From Andeanibacterium fulvum (GTDB lineage: Bacteria > Pseudomonadota > Alphaproteobacteria > Sphingomonadales > Sphingomonadaceae), in the NCBI RefSeq assembly GCF_037154085.1, contig NZ_JBANRM010000007.1, positions 5,819 through 69,818 on the forward strand: a stretch of 64,000 nt of DNA, given 5' to 3'. Position 1 is the stretch's first letter, and each line of letters begins with the position of its first letter. The position numbers and the translations under genes were made by a program. Of this stretch, positions 8,416 through 16,899 are shown piece after piece. The notes beneath the pieces were generated by a model. That model was not told the origin of the DNA. It did no database searches and saw only the letters and a list, made by a program, of their open reading frames with translations.

Positions 8416-8970
8416 TCACAGCTTCGGCAAAGTCACTCCGCGCTGGCCCATGTATTTGCCCGAGCGGTCGGCATAGCTCTTCTCACAGGCCTCGTTGCCT
8501 TGCAGGAACAGGAACTGGCAGGCGCCCTCATTGGCGTAGATCCTGGCCGGGAGCGGCGTGGTGTTGGAAAATTCCAGCGTCACATGGCCTTCCCATTCCG
8601 GTTCCAGCGGAGTGACGTTCACGATGATGCCGCAGCGGGCATAGGTGCTCTTGCCCAGGCAGATCACCAGCACGTCGCGCGGGATGCGGAAATATTCCAC
8701 CGTGCGCGCCAGCACGAAGCTGTTGGGCGGGATCACGCAGACATCGGTCTTCACGTCGACAAAGCTGTTGGACGAGAAATCCTTCGGGTCGACGATAGCG
8801 TTGTGGACATTGGTGAAGATCTTGAACTCGTCCGCCACCCGCGCGTCATAGCCATAGGACGACAGGCCGTAGCTGATGCAGCCATCGTTCTGCTGGCGCT
8901 CCACGAAGGGCTCGATCATGCCGCTATGGCGGGCTTCTTTCCGGATCCACCGGTCGCTGAGAATCGACAT
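8416..8970 (-). CDS. dcd: dCTP deaminase
   Basis: 184 residues, the usual length of the homotrimeric dCTP deaminase that converts dCTP to dUTP for thymidylate synthesis. The sequence opens MSILSDRWIR and carries the family blocks GLSSYGYDAR, CLGKSTYARCG, VTPLEPEWEGHVTLEFSN and the C-terminal SGKYMGQRGVTLP that closes over the nucleotide. The conserved Glu lies in EWEGHVTLE. The frame stays open upstream but runs into the repeat-filled gap, so ATG 8970 is the clear start. Confidence 0.96.
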   Translation of the reverse strand: MSILSDRWIRKEARHSGMIEPFVERQQNDGCISYGLSSYGYDARVADEFKIFTNVHNAIVDPKDFSSNSFVDVKTDVCVIPPNSFVLARTVEYFRIPRDVLVICLGKSTYARCGIIVNVTPLEPEWEGHVTLEFSNTTPLPARIYANEGACQFLFLQGNEACEKSYADRSGKYMGQRGVTLPKL

Positions 8971-9101
8971 GGTGGAGTGATTCACCACCCGTGGCGCGGG
9001 GGCAAGAGGGCAGGTGAAGTGTCTGCCGGAATTGTGGGGTGTGGGCCCCCATTCCGTAACCCCCTCCGCAACCCCGCGCCCCATTTCCAACCTCCGCTCA
9101 C

Positions 9102-9177
9102 CCTGAGCTTGTCGAAGGGCATGCACGACATTCGCCCTTGTAGCTGGCCGTATCGCGTGGCCTTCGACAAGCTCAGG
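9102..9177. repeat. Perfect 17-bp inverted repeat (REP family CCTGAGCTTGTCGAAGG)
   Basis: CCTGAGCTTGTCGAAGG at 9102-9118 is repeated as its exact reverse complement at 9161-9177, with 42 bases between. This is the widespread CTGAG-CTTGTCGAAGG family of bacterial repetitive extragenic palindromes. A related unit occurs at 63935-63952. The element fills most of the gap between dcd and the epimerase gene. Confidence 0.85.
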
Positions 9178-9191
9178 CTGAGCGGGTCTTG

Positions 9192-10190
9192 TTATTGGCC
9201 GTGATACTCGCGGAACCATTTCACGAACCGGGGCACGCCCACTTCGATCGGCGTGGTCGGCTCATAGCCCAGATCGGCGCGGATCGCTTCGATATCGGCG
9301 AAGGTCCTGTGCACGTCGCCCGGTTGCATCGGGAGCATTTCGAGCTGCGCGCTCTTTCCGCAGGCGTCCTCCAGCAGGCCGATGACCTTCATCAGCGGTT
9401 CGCTGCGGTGATTGCCGATATTGTAGAGCGCGTGGGGCTTGGTGCTGCCGCCTGCCTTTTCCGCATCGTCATCCGCCGGGGGATGGTCCAGCGCGGCGAC
9501 CACGCCGGTCACGATATCGTCGATATAGGTGAAGTCCCGGTACATGTCCCCGTGGTTGAATACGGGGATGGGCCGGCCCTTCAGGATCGCGTCGGTGAAC
9601 TTCCACATGGCCATGTCCGGCCGGCCCCACGGGCCGTAGACGGTGAAGAAGCGCAGGCCTGTCAGCGCGATGCGATAGAGATGGGCGTAGCTTTCGCTCA
9701 TCAGCTCATCCGCCCGCTTGGTCGCGGCATAGAGCGAGACGGGATGGTCCGCCCGGTCCTCCACCGAAAAGGGCAGCTTGGCATTGCCGCCATAGACCGA
9801 GCTGGAGCTGGCATAGACCATATGCTCCGTCCCCCTATGGCGGGCGAGTTCCAGCAGGTTCAGGTGGCCCACCAGATTGGCGCTGGCATATTCATGCGGA
9901 TGCTCGATCGAATAGCGTACCCCCGCCTGGGCGCCGAGATGCACGATCCGGTCGAATTCCAGCCCCGCCAGCGCGGAAGTGAGCCCCGCCATGTCGGAGA
10001 AGTCCAGCGTCAGGGAATGGAAGCGGTTGCCGCCCATCCCCTCCAGCCGGGCGATGCGGGCCTGTTTCAGCGAGACCTGGTAATAGGAATTGAGATTGTC
10101 GATCCCGATCACGCCGTCGCCGCGCGCCAGCAGCCGTTCGGACAGCGCCGCGCCGATAAATCCTGCCGCGCCGGTTACCAATACACGCAT
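9192..10190 (-). CDS. NAD-dependent sugar-nucleotide epimerase (UDP-glucuronate 4-epimerase type)
   Basis: 332 residues, extended-SDR fold: NAD-binding GAAGFIG at residue 7, catalytic Ser-rich YASSSSVYG and YAATK, and the FFTVYGPWGRPDMA and PIPVFNHGDMYRDFTYIDD blocks that mark the UDP-glucuronate/galacturonate 4-epimerase (GAE/LspL-like) branch. It would supply UDP-galacturonate for lipopolysaccharide or capsule. No other sugar biosynthesis gene adjoins it, though a polyprenyl glycosylphosphotransferase lies 1.4 kb away on the other strand. Start at ATG 10190, directly before the Rossmann motif. Confidence 0.88.
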   Translation of the reverse strand: MRVLVTGAAGFIGAALSERLLARGDGVIGIDNLNSYYQVSLKQARIARLEGMGGNRFHSLTLDFSDMAGLTSALAGLEFDRIVHLGAQAGVRYSIEHPHEYASANLVGHLNLLELARHRGTEHMVYASSSSVYGGNAKLPFSVEDRADHPVSLYAATKRADELMSESYAHLYRIALTGLRFFTVYGPWGRPDMAMWKFTDAILKGRPIPVFNHGDMYRDFTYIDDIVTGVVAALDHPPADDDAEKAGGSTKPHALYNIGNHRSEPLMKVIGLLEDACGKSAQLEMLPMQPGDVHRTFADIEAIRADLGYEPTTPIEVGVPRFVKWFREYHGQ

Positions 10191-10253
10191 GCGAAACCCC
10201 TTTGCAGGCGGCCCTGCTAGCGCCGAACCCCTAGGACGTGGTTAAGGCGCGCC

Positions 10254-11144
10254 TCAGTCGCCGAGGAACTCATAGCGGAAGACATCGCCGTCGCGCTTCA
10301 CCTTTCCGGCCGAGGAACGGCGGAAATGGGCCGGGAAGCAGATCGTGTCCGTGTCGGCCACGCGTTCCATCACCGCCTTGCGCGTGCGGCTGGCGGCCGG
10401 TGCATCCATGTCGAAGGCGAAGGGCAGGTCATGCCGGATCAGCTGGACCGGATGGTGGATCACGTCGCCCCAGAAGATGCCCGGCGCCCCGCCGTTCTGG
10501 GCATTGATCGTGCAGCAGCCGGGGGAATGGCCGAAGGCGGGCTCCAGCCAGATGCCGTTGCCGATCTCGCGGTGGATCACCCTGTCCTCGTCCACGATCT
10601 CGCCCATGCCCGCCTCCATCACCGGCACGATGGAATCGAGGAACGCCGCATTATGCAGTTCCTCGCCCTGCGGGTTTTGCTGGAAATATTCGAAGTCCTT
10701 CCGGCTGAAGAGATAGCGGGCGTTCCGGAAGGTCGGCACCCACTTGCCGTTTTCCAGCCGCGTGTTCCAGCCGACATGGTCGAAATGGAGATGAGTGCAC
10801 ATCACCAGATCGATGTCGCCCGGCTCGAACCCGGCGGCGCGCAGATTTTCAAGGTAGCGCGTATCGAGCTGGTGGACCTCTGGTAGGGCGCGGTTCTTGT
10901 GATTGCCGCAGCACGTGTCGACCAGGATAGTCAGGCCATCCACCTCGATCACCCAGCTATGGACCGAAAAGGTCATCAGCGCGGCTTCGGGATCGGCGCA
11001 GATCTCGTCCGGCTGGTCGTACCAGCGCATCAGGCGGGTCAGGTCTTCCCGGGTGGTGCCGGGCAGCTGGCTCAGCAAGGGAACCGGGCTGTCCATTTCG
11101 TGGACCTTGTGCACGGTGATGTTGCCCAGCTTGATCGGCGGCAT
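10254..11144 (-). CDS. MBL-fold metallo-hydrolase
   Basis: 296 residues. The metallo-beta-lactamase signature THLHFDHVGW (HxHxDH) near residue 110 binds the dinuclear metal centre, and later ligands are likely the His of AFGHSPGC and the DVIHHP aspartate and histidine. The N-terminal strand pattern and the DTCCGNHKNR stretch resemble lactonase-type members (AHL lactonase or alkyl sulfatase relatives), but the substrate cannot be read from the sequence. ATG 11144 is preferred because GGGAGA lies seven bases upstream; a TTG at 11165 is less likely. Confidence 0.8.
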   Translation of the reverse strand: MPPIKLGNITVHKVHEMDSPVPLLSQLPGTTREDLTRLMRWYDQPDEICADPEAALMTFSVHSWVIEVDGLTILVDTCCGNHKNRALPEVHQLDTRYLENLRAAGFEPGDIDLVMCTHLHFDHVGWNTRLENGKWVPTFRNARYLFSRKDFEYFQQNPQGEELHNAAFLDSIVPVMEAGMGEIVDEDRVIHREIGNGIWLEPAFGHSPGCCTINAQNGGAPGIFWGDVIHHPVQLIRHDLPFAFDMDAPAASRTRKAVMERVADTDTICFPAHFRRSSAGKVKRDGDVFRYEFLGD

Positions 11145-11580
11145 CCTGTTTCTCCCAATTCCCAACGCCTGTTTTTTCGGCTTGTGGCGGCCTTGCTTAG
11201 ACCATTCGCATCGGGCGGCGAAGGGGAATAGGACAATGCTGCAAACGCAAAAATCCCCACGGCGCGCGGCAGAATCCGTGATGGGGCGACGCGGCGGTGA
11301 TGAGCAGGCGAATTATTCGCTTGGAGGGGGATTTCTTGTCCGATTGTGTCAACGCATCGGTTTGGGGACTGGGGCTCGATCAAGTCAGTTTTCAAAAAAA
11401 TTTCATCAAAGTCATATAGTTAATTTCGGTTAGGGCCTTCCCCGGGCGCAAGTGGCCAACTCCGTTCATCCCGTAAAAGAGGGTAAACATCTAATTTGCG
11501 TTCTTGCGTAACCCTCTCGAATGATAGCCAGTGCATCACGCATCAGTTGATGGTGCAGCGCAGCGAAGAGCCGACGAACC
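11145..11580. other. Intergenic region, divergent promoters
   Basis: 436 bases between divergent genes with no convincing coding frame. It contains an AT-rich patch at about 11389-11435 (with TATAGT at 11415-11420, a possible -10) and a dyad AGAGGGT (11478-11484) / ACCCTCT (11511-11517) about 65 bases before the glycosyltransferase start. I see no RNA gene. Confidence 0.5.
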
Positions 11581-13107
11581 ATGGATGGGTATGATACGAC
11601 TGCCCGAGAAGGGGACTTTGGCCCGGTAGTACACTTCCCGGCTTTGACGCCGGATGTTGCCACAGGTGACCATTCCGTGTTGGATGGCTGGGGTGTTCCG
11701 GGAACCCGGGGTGCTTTTGCCGATGGCGCCGTGCAGCATCCCATCGCCGAACTCGAGGTTCGGCTGGAAAAGCTGCGCAAGACCCGGTTCAACCGCCGGC
11801 TCATGGCGCTGGCCCTCGTTGCGGCCGACATTTTCGCCTGCTTCGCCGCCGTCCTCCTCAGCCAGCTGGCCTATGGCGCCACGCTCGATCCGGCCATTGC
11901 CGGAACCGCGCTGGCGGCGGTTTTCCCGGTCTATTTCCTGGCCGCCTTGCACACGGGGGCCCATAATCCCTCCGTCGCGCATCGGGCCGGGGTCAGCATC
12001 CGCAGCGCGGCAATCGCCTTCGGGATCACCGCGGCGATCTTCTTCTTCGCGCTGTTCGCCACCAAGCTGGGCGCGCATGTTTCGCGCCTGCAGGTAGTCC
12101 AGTCGCTGCTGATCTGCCTCGTGCTAGGCATTGCTGCGCGTTATGCCATCGCCCGGCGCGCCCTGCATCTGCTGGGGCCCAAGCCCTTTGCCGATTTGTG
12201 CATCTATGACGATGTGCCCATGCGGGCAGAGCGGGGCGCGGGCGCGATTCGCGCAGCCGAAGCGGGGCTGGTACCCAATCTCGCGCGGCCGGAAATGGTC
12301 GCCCGCCTGGGATCGCTGGCGCGCGGGATGGACCGCGTGGTGGTGCATTGTTCGGCCGAACGGCGCGAGGCATGGTCGCGCGCGCTCAAATGCGTGGACA
12401 TCCGGTCGGAGATCGTGATGCCCGAACTGACCGAGCTGATGCCGCTCGATATCCGCTATCGCAATGGCGAGGTGAGCCTGGTGCTCGCCAACGGTCCGCT
12501 GCGCTGGCACCAGCGGCTGATGAAGAACCTGTTCGACCGCGTGGTCGCCGCTGTCGCGCTGGTCCTGTGCCTGCCGCTGCTGGGGCTGGTCGCCATCGCG
12601 GTGAAACTGGACAGCCCCGGCCCGGTTCTGTTCGGGCAGGAGCGGATCGGACTGGGCAACCGCCATTTCAGGATCTGGAAGTTCCGCACCATGCGGGCCG
12701 AACATACGGACCATCGGGGAGACGTTTCCACCGCGCGCGGCGATCACCGGATCACCCGGCTAGGCGCCCTGCTGCGCAATACCAGCCTCGATGAACTGCC
12801 ACAGCTGTTCAACGTGCTGCTCGGCCAGATGAGCATCGTCGGCCCCCGGCCCCATGCCGCAGGCTCACGAGCGGAACAGCTGCTGTTCTGGGATATCGAC
12901 GAGCGTTACTGGTATCGCCACTCGATCAAGCCGGGCCTGACCGGCCTTGCGCAGGTGCGCGGGCTGCGCGGCGCGACTCACAAACGCGGCGATCTCGAAC
13001 AGCGCCTGTTTGCCGATCTCGAATATGTCGCCAACTGGTCGCTGCTCACCGATCTGCAGATCATCTGCAAGACCTTCCAGGTATTGGTCCACCGCAACGC
13101 CTATTGA
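11581..13107 (+). CDS. Polyprenyl glycosylphosphotransferase (exopolysaccharide initiation)
   Basis: 508 residues. About 70 N-terminal cytosolic residues precede a four-helix membrane region (about residues 75-190), a CoA-binding-like middle part and a C-terminal bacterial sugar transferase domain (PF02397). That domain shows the conserved KNLFDRVVA entry helix, the GQERIG-x-GNRHFRIWKFRTM block, LRNTSLDELPQLFNVL, SIVGPRPH and KPGLTGLAQVRG. Such enzymes transfer a sugar phosphate to undecaprenyl phosphate as the first step of exopolysaccharide synthesis. The normal partner genes (gum/wza/wzx type) are not adjacent. The ATG at 11581 gives full domain coverage. Confidence 0.9.
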   Translation: MDGYDTTAREGDFGPVVHFPALTPDVATGDHSVLDGWGVPGTRGAFADGAVQHPIAELEVRLEKLRKTRFNRRLMALALVAADIFACFAAVLLSQLAYGATLDPAIAGTALAAVFPVYFLAALHTGAHNPSVAHRAGVSIRSAAIAFGITAAIFFFALFATKLGAHVSRLQVVQSLLICLVLGIAARYAIARRALHLLGPKPFADLCIYDDVPMRAERGAGAIRAAEAGLVPNLARPEMVARLGSLARGMDRVVVHCSAERREAWSRALKCVDIRSEIVMPELTELMPLDIRYRNGEVSLVLANGPLRWHQRLMKNLFDRVVAAVALVLCLPLLGLVAIAVKLDSPGPVLFGQERIGLGNRHFRIWKFRTMRAEHTDHRGDVSTARGDHRITRLGALLRNTSLDELPQLFNVLLGQMSIVGPRPHAAGSRAEQLLFWDIDERYWYRHSIKPGLTGLAQVRGLRGATHKRGDLEQRLFADLEYVANWSLLTDLQIICKTFQVLVHRNAY

Positions 13108-13157
13108 GTGTTGGGATGACGAAGGGGGGCGTGGTGTTTTCCCTCCGCGCTATATCT

Positions 13158-13237
13158 CGTCCTCCCGGACTTGACCCGGGACCGCTGGCCACGAAGCACC
13201 CAGATCACAGCGATCCCGGGTCAAGCCCGGGATGACG
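13158..13237. repeat. REP-like element, 30-bp inverted arms
   Basis: Arm one (13158-13187) and the reverse complement of arm two (13208-13237) match at 27 of 30 bases around a CCCGG-CTTGACCCGGGA core. The loop contains CCCAGATCA. A diverged copy with the same loop bases occurs at 63852-63962. The element separates the glycosylphosphotransferase gene from the convergent efflux operon. Confidence 0.85.
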
Positions 13238-13248
13238 AATGGGGAACC

Positions 13249-14661
13249 CTATTCCGCCGGTTCGCCCTGCCACGCGCCGCCCAGCGCCTTGTACAGGGCG
13301 ATGGCCGCGGCTGACTTGGCGGCGCGGGCCTGGGCGTCCTGCCGTTCGGCCTGGGCGAAACGGAGGCGGGCTTGTTCCAGTTGCAGGCGACTGGTCTCGC
13401 CCTTGTCGTAAAGCAGGCGGGCAAGGTTCCACGCCTCCTGCTCGCGCTGCAGCGCCGTGGCGGCATTGGCGCCGGAGCGGGCCGAGGCGGCAAAGCGATT
13501 GGCGGCGCCTTCGCTTTCGGACAGGGCCTTCACGATCGCGGCTTCATAGGCTGCCGCCGCGCCGTCCGCCTTTGCGTCCGCTGCGCGAATCTGGGCGCGG
13601 ATGCGGCCGAAATTGAAGATCGGCCAGCGGAAGAACCCGCCCGCCATGTAGCGCAGGCTCTCCCCGGTCACGAGATCGCCCAGCGATTGCGCCTGCAACC
13701 CGATGCTGCCCTGCATGGTGAAGCGCGGATAGAGGTCCGCCTTGGCCACGCCGATCCCGGCAGTGGTGGCGGCAAGGTCCATTTCCGCACGGCGAATGTC
13801 GGGCCGCCGCTCCAGCAGGTCGGACCGGATGCCGCTGGCCACCGCGTCGGGCGCGGCGGGCACACTGCCGCTGCTCGCCAGCAATTCCGGCACGACTTGT
13901 TCCGGCGGGCTGCCGACCAGCGCGGCAAGGCGATAGGCCGCGCCCGAGACATCCGCCTCCGCCTGGGCGACGGCTGCCGAACGGGCTTCCCGCTCGGCCG
14001 TGGCCTGCTCTGCCTCCAGCCGCGAGCCTTCGCCCGCCTTCGCGCGCAGGGCGGTCAGTTCGGCCAGAGCGCGGTTTGCCTCCTGCTCCGCCCGCGCAGT
14101 GGCGAGCTGTTCCTGGGCAAGGCGGAAATCGACATAGGTGCGCGCAATCTCGGCCGTGAGCGAGACGACCGCGTCGCGCCGGGCCCACTCGGCGGCATTC
14201 TCCACCGCGCGGGCGCGCTCCACCTCGCGCGTGGCGCGGCCCCAGGTGTCCATTTCCCAGCTGGCGTCGAAGCCGCTGTCGATCAGCGGGAATTCCGGAT
14301 CGAAGCCGGGAATGTTGCCCACCGGAATCTGCCCGTTTTCGCTGATGCGGTTGAGCGTGGTGTCGCGCGTCATGCTCACTTGCGGCATCCGCCCGCCCTG
14401 CGCCGCCTCGCGCATGGCGCGCGCTTCGGCAATGCGGGCGGTGGCCTGGCGGATATCGGGGCTGGAGGCGAGGGCGCGTTCCACCAGCGCGGTCAGCTGC
14501 GGATCGCCGAACTGTTCCCACCATGCCGCGCTGACCGGCGCGGTGGAGGCAGGCTCCAGCCAGTCGCCGGCCATGGCGGTCTGCGGCCGCTCGTAATCGG
14601 GGCCGACGGTACAGGCCGCGAGTGCAAGCAAGGGGAGCGGGAGGAGAAGGCGAAAACGCAT
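13249..14661 (-). CDS. Outer-membrane efflux lipoprotein, NodT/OprM family
   Basis: 470 residues. A lipoprotein signal with lipobox LAAC (Cys17) is followed by VGPDYERP, the hallmark of OprM/NodT channel subunits. The rest is two long coiled-coil repeats (about 150-260 and 350-450) alternating with beta strands, forming the trimeric TolC-like tunnel. It is the last gene of the operon tetR, hlyD, ABC ATPase, permease, permease, so the pump it serves is an ABC type rather than RND. It starts four bases after the stop of the second permease gene. Confidence 0.92.
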   Translation of the reverse strand: MRFRLLLPLPLLALAACTVGPDYERPQTAMAGDWLEPASTAPVSAAWWEQFGDPQLTALVERALASSPDIRQATARIAEARAMREAAQGGRMPQVSMTRDTTLNRISENGQIPVGNIPGFDPEFPLIDSGFDASWEMDTWGRATREVERARAVENAAEWARRDAVVSLTAEIARTYVDFRLAQEQLATARAEQEANRALAELTALRAKAGEGSRLEAEQATAEREARSAAVAQAEADVSGAAYRLAALVGSPPEQVVPELLASSGSVPAAPDAVASGIRSDLLERRPDIRRAEMDLAATTAGIGVAKADLYPRFTMQGSIGLQAQSLGDLVTGESLRYMAGGFFRWPIFNFGRIRAQIRAADAKADGAAAAYEAAIVKALSESEGAANRFAASARSGANAATALQREQEAWNLARLLYDKGETSRLQLEQARLRFAQAERQDAQARAAKSAAAIALYKALGGAWQGEPAE

Positions 14662-14665
14662 CGGA

Positions 14666-15757
14666 TTACTCCATTCGCGACCGGAACAGCCAGGCCGAGG
14701 CCGACAGGGTGACGAGCGCGATCAGCACCAGCGGCCAGAGCTGGTGCAGCACGTCGGCAGCAGGCATGCCCTTGAGAAACAGGCCCTGCACGATGATCAG
14801 GAAATAGCGCGCCGGATTGATGTAAGTGACGGTTTGCAGCCATTCCGGCATATTGGCGATGGGGCTGGCATAGCCTGACAGCAACATCAGCGGCGTAGTC
14901 GCCACGAAGCTGCCGAGGAAGCTCTGCTGCTGGGTCATCGACAGGGACGAGACGAACAGCCCCACCCCGATCAGCGCCAGCAGATAGACCGCCAGCGAGA
15001 TAAAGAACAGCAGGTAGGACCCGGTGAAGGGCACGCCGAACACCGCCTGCGCCACGAAGAGATAGAGCGTGCCGTTCACTGCCCCCACCAGGAAAGGCGG
15101 GACGATCTTGCCGATCACGATCTCATGCACGCGCAAGGGGCTGACGAGCAGTTGGTCGAACGTCCCCAATTCGCGTTCCCGCGCCACGGTCTGGCTGGTG
15201 ATGGCAAGGCCGGCAATCGACACGATGATCACGATCAGCGCAGGCAGGGTGAACCAGATGAAGTCCAGCGTGGGGTTGAACCAGTTGGTCACCTGCGCGC
15301 CGCCCTGCATCTGCGGCATCGCCTCGGCATCCATTTCCGCCGTGATGCGCGAGACATAGCCCGCCACGATCTGCGCCGCGTTGGAGCGCCGCCCGTCCAG
15401 CACCAGCCCCACGCGGGTGGGCTGGCCCTTGTCCAGCGCACGGTCGAACCCTTCCTCGATCACCAATGCGGCGATCACCTGCTGGTTGTCGATCGCGCGG
15501 TGCAAATCTTCGGAGGAGCGCAGATAGAGGATGTCGCGGAAATTCGGGCTGCCGGAAATGCGCTGCACCAGTTCGGCTGCATGGGTGCCGCCGGATCGGT
15601 CGAGCACGGCCAGGTCCACATTCTTCACGTCCAGCGTGGTGGCGAAAGTGAAGATGAACAGCTGGATGAGCGGCGGCAGCACCAGAATGATGCGCGCCTT
15701 GGGATCGCGCAGCAGCGACCAGATTTCCTTGACGATCGAGGCCTTGAGACGCTGCAT
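14666..15757 (-). CDS. ABC-2 type transporter permease (second)
   Basis: 363 residues of the ABC-2 / YhhJ-like permease family: one N-terminal helix (IILVLPPLIQLFIFTFATTL), a periplasmic domain of about 150 residues and five C-terminal helices. The family's VARERELGTFDQLLVSP block lies just before helix three. The ATG at 15757 overlaps the previous permease's TGA (TGATG), which fixes the start and implies coupled translation; longer in-frame extensions would run through that gene. Together with its paralog it forms the membrane part of the drug or lipophile exporter driven by the double ATPase. Confidence 0.9.
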   Translation of the reverse strand: MQRLKASIVKEIWSLLRDPKARIILVLPPLIQLFIFTFATTLDVKNVDLAVLDRSGGTHAAELVQRISGSPNFRDILYLRSSEDLHRAIDNQQVIAALVIEEGFDRALDKGQPTRVGLVLDGRRSNAAQIVAGYVSRITAEMDAEAMPQMQGGAQVTNWFNPTLDFIWFTLPALIVIIVSIAGLAITSQTVARERELGTFDQLLVSPLRVHEIVIGKIVPPFLVGAVNGTLYLFVAQAVFGVPFTGSYLLFFISLAVYLLALIGVGLFVSSLSMTQQQSFLGSFVATTPLMLLSGYASPIANMPEWLQTVTYINPARYFLIIVQGLFLKGMPAADVLHQLWPLVLIALVTLSASAWLFRSRME

Positions 15758-16899
15758 CAGTCCAGGCTCCTTCGCGTCACGCGGAAGGAGAGGAAGAAGA
15801 ACAGGAAGCCGAAGCCCAGCATCACCGCGATATTGGGCAGAAAATGCGGCCAGATGTCTCCGGTGAGGAACAGGGTCTGCAGCGAGGGGATCAGATAGCG
15901 GGCAGGCACCGCATAAGTGATCGCCTGAATCCATACCGGCATCGAGCCGATCTCGTAAATGAAGCCCGAGAGCAGGAAGGTCGGCAGGAAGGAGGAGAGC
16001 AGCGCGATCTGGCTCGCGACGAACTGGTTCTTGGTGGCGGAGGAGATGAACAGGCCGAGGCCCAGCGCGGGCATCAGGAAGGCCGAGGCGATCAGGTAGA
16101 GTGCCAGCAGCGATCCGCGGAAAGGCAGGCCGAACATCGTTACCCCGATCACCGTGCACAGGGTCATCGAAGCAAGCGCGAGCAGGTAATAGGGCAGGAT
16201 CTTGCTGGCGATGAATTCGGCCATGCTCACCGGCGTGGCGAGGATCGCCTCCATCGTGCCGCGTTCCCATTCCCGCGCCACCACCAGCGCGGTCAGCAGT
16301 GTGCCGATCATGGTCATCACGATGGCAATGGCGCCGGGGACGAGGAAATAGCGGCTCTTCAGCCCCGGATTGTACCAGAAGCGGGCCGAAAGCTCGATCT
16401 GCGGGGCCTTGGCGATCACGCCGGGCAGGCCTTCATTCGCGGCCCATGTCTGGAACACGCCCTGTGCCTGGCTGGCGACGAAGATGGCCGTGTTGGGCTG
16501 CGATCCGTCAGTCACGATCTGGATTTCGGGCAGGCGCCCGTCATGCACGGCCTTGCCGAAATCCTGCGGGATCACGATCATCCCGCCGATCTCGTCGCCG
16601 ATCATCATGCGCCGCGCCTGCTCCCGATTGCGCAGGTGAGTGACCGAGAAATAGGGCGAGGCTTCGTAACTGCTCGCAAGGGCAAGTGCCGGGGCGCTGG
16701 AATCCTCCATCACCACTGCCACTTTCGTGCCCTGCGTATCGAGCGACACGGCATAGCCGAACAGGAACAGCAGCAGCAGCGGCATGGCCAGCGCGATGAG
16801 GAAAGTGGACGGATCGCGTACGATCTGCGCCAGCTCCTTCACCATCATCGCCTTGAGGCGGCGCATGTCGAAGCGGATGGGGCCGGACGGGCTGCTCAT
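15757..16899 (-). CDS. ABC-2 type transporter permease (first)
   Basis: 380 residues with the same plan as its neighbour: an N-terminal helix (FLIALAMPLLLLFLFGYAVSL), a long periplasmic domain, then five helices with AREWERGTMEAILATPVS ahead of them. The pair is the YhhJ/YbhR-like permease set found with HlyD-type adaptors. Its ATG overlaps the stop of the ATPase gene (ATGA at 16896-16899). Confidence 0.9.
   Translation of the reverse strand: MSSPSGPIRFDMRRLKAMMVKELAQIVRDPSTFLIALAMPLLLLFLFGYAVSLDTQGTKVAVVMEDSSAPALALASSYEASPYFSVTHLRNREQARRMMIGDEIGGMIVIPQDFGKAVHDGRLPEIQIVTDGSQPNTAIFVASQAQGVFQTWAANEGLPGVIAKAPQIELSARFWYNPGLKSRYFLVPGAIAIVMTMIGTLLTALVVAREWERGTMEAILATPVSMAEFIASKILPYYLLALASMTLCTVIGVTMFGLPFRGSLLALYLIASAFLMPALGLGLFISSATKNQFVASQIALLSSFLPTFLLSGFIYEIGSMPVWIQAITYAVPARYLIPSLQTLFLTGDIWPHFLPNIAVMLGFGFLFFFLSFRVTRRSLD

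Noticed and set aside
15758..16270. Longer version of the second ABC permease starting at 16270
   Set aside because: The extension lies wholly within the first permease gene in another frame; the TGATG overlap at 15757 marks the real start.
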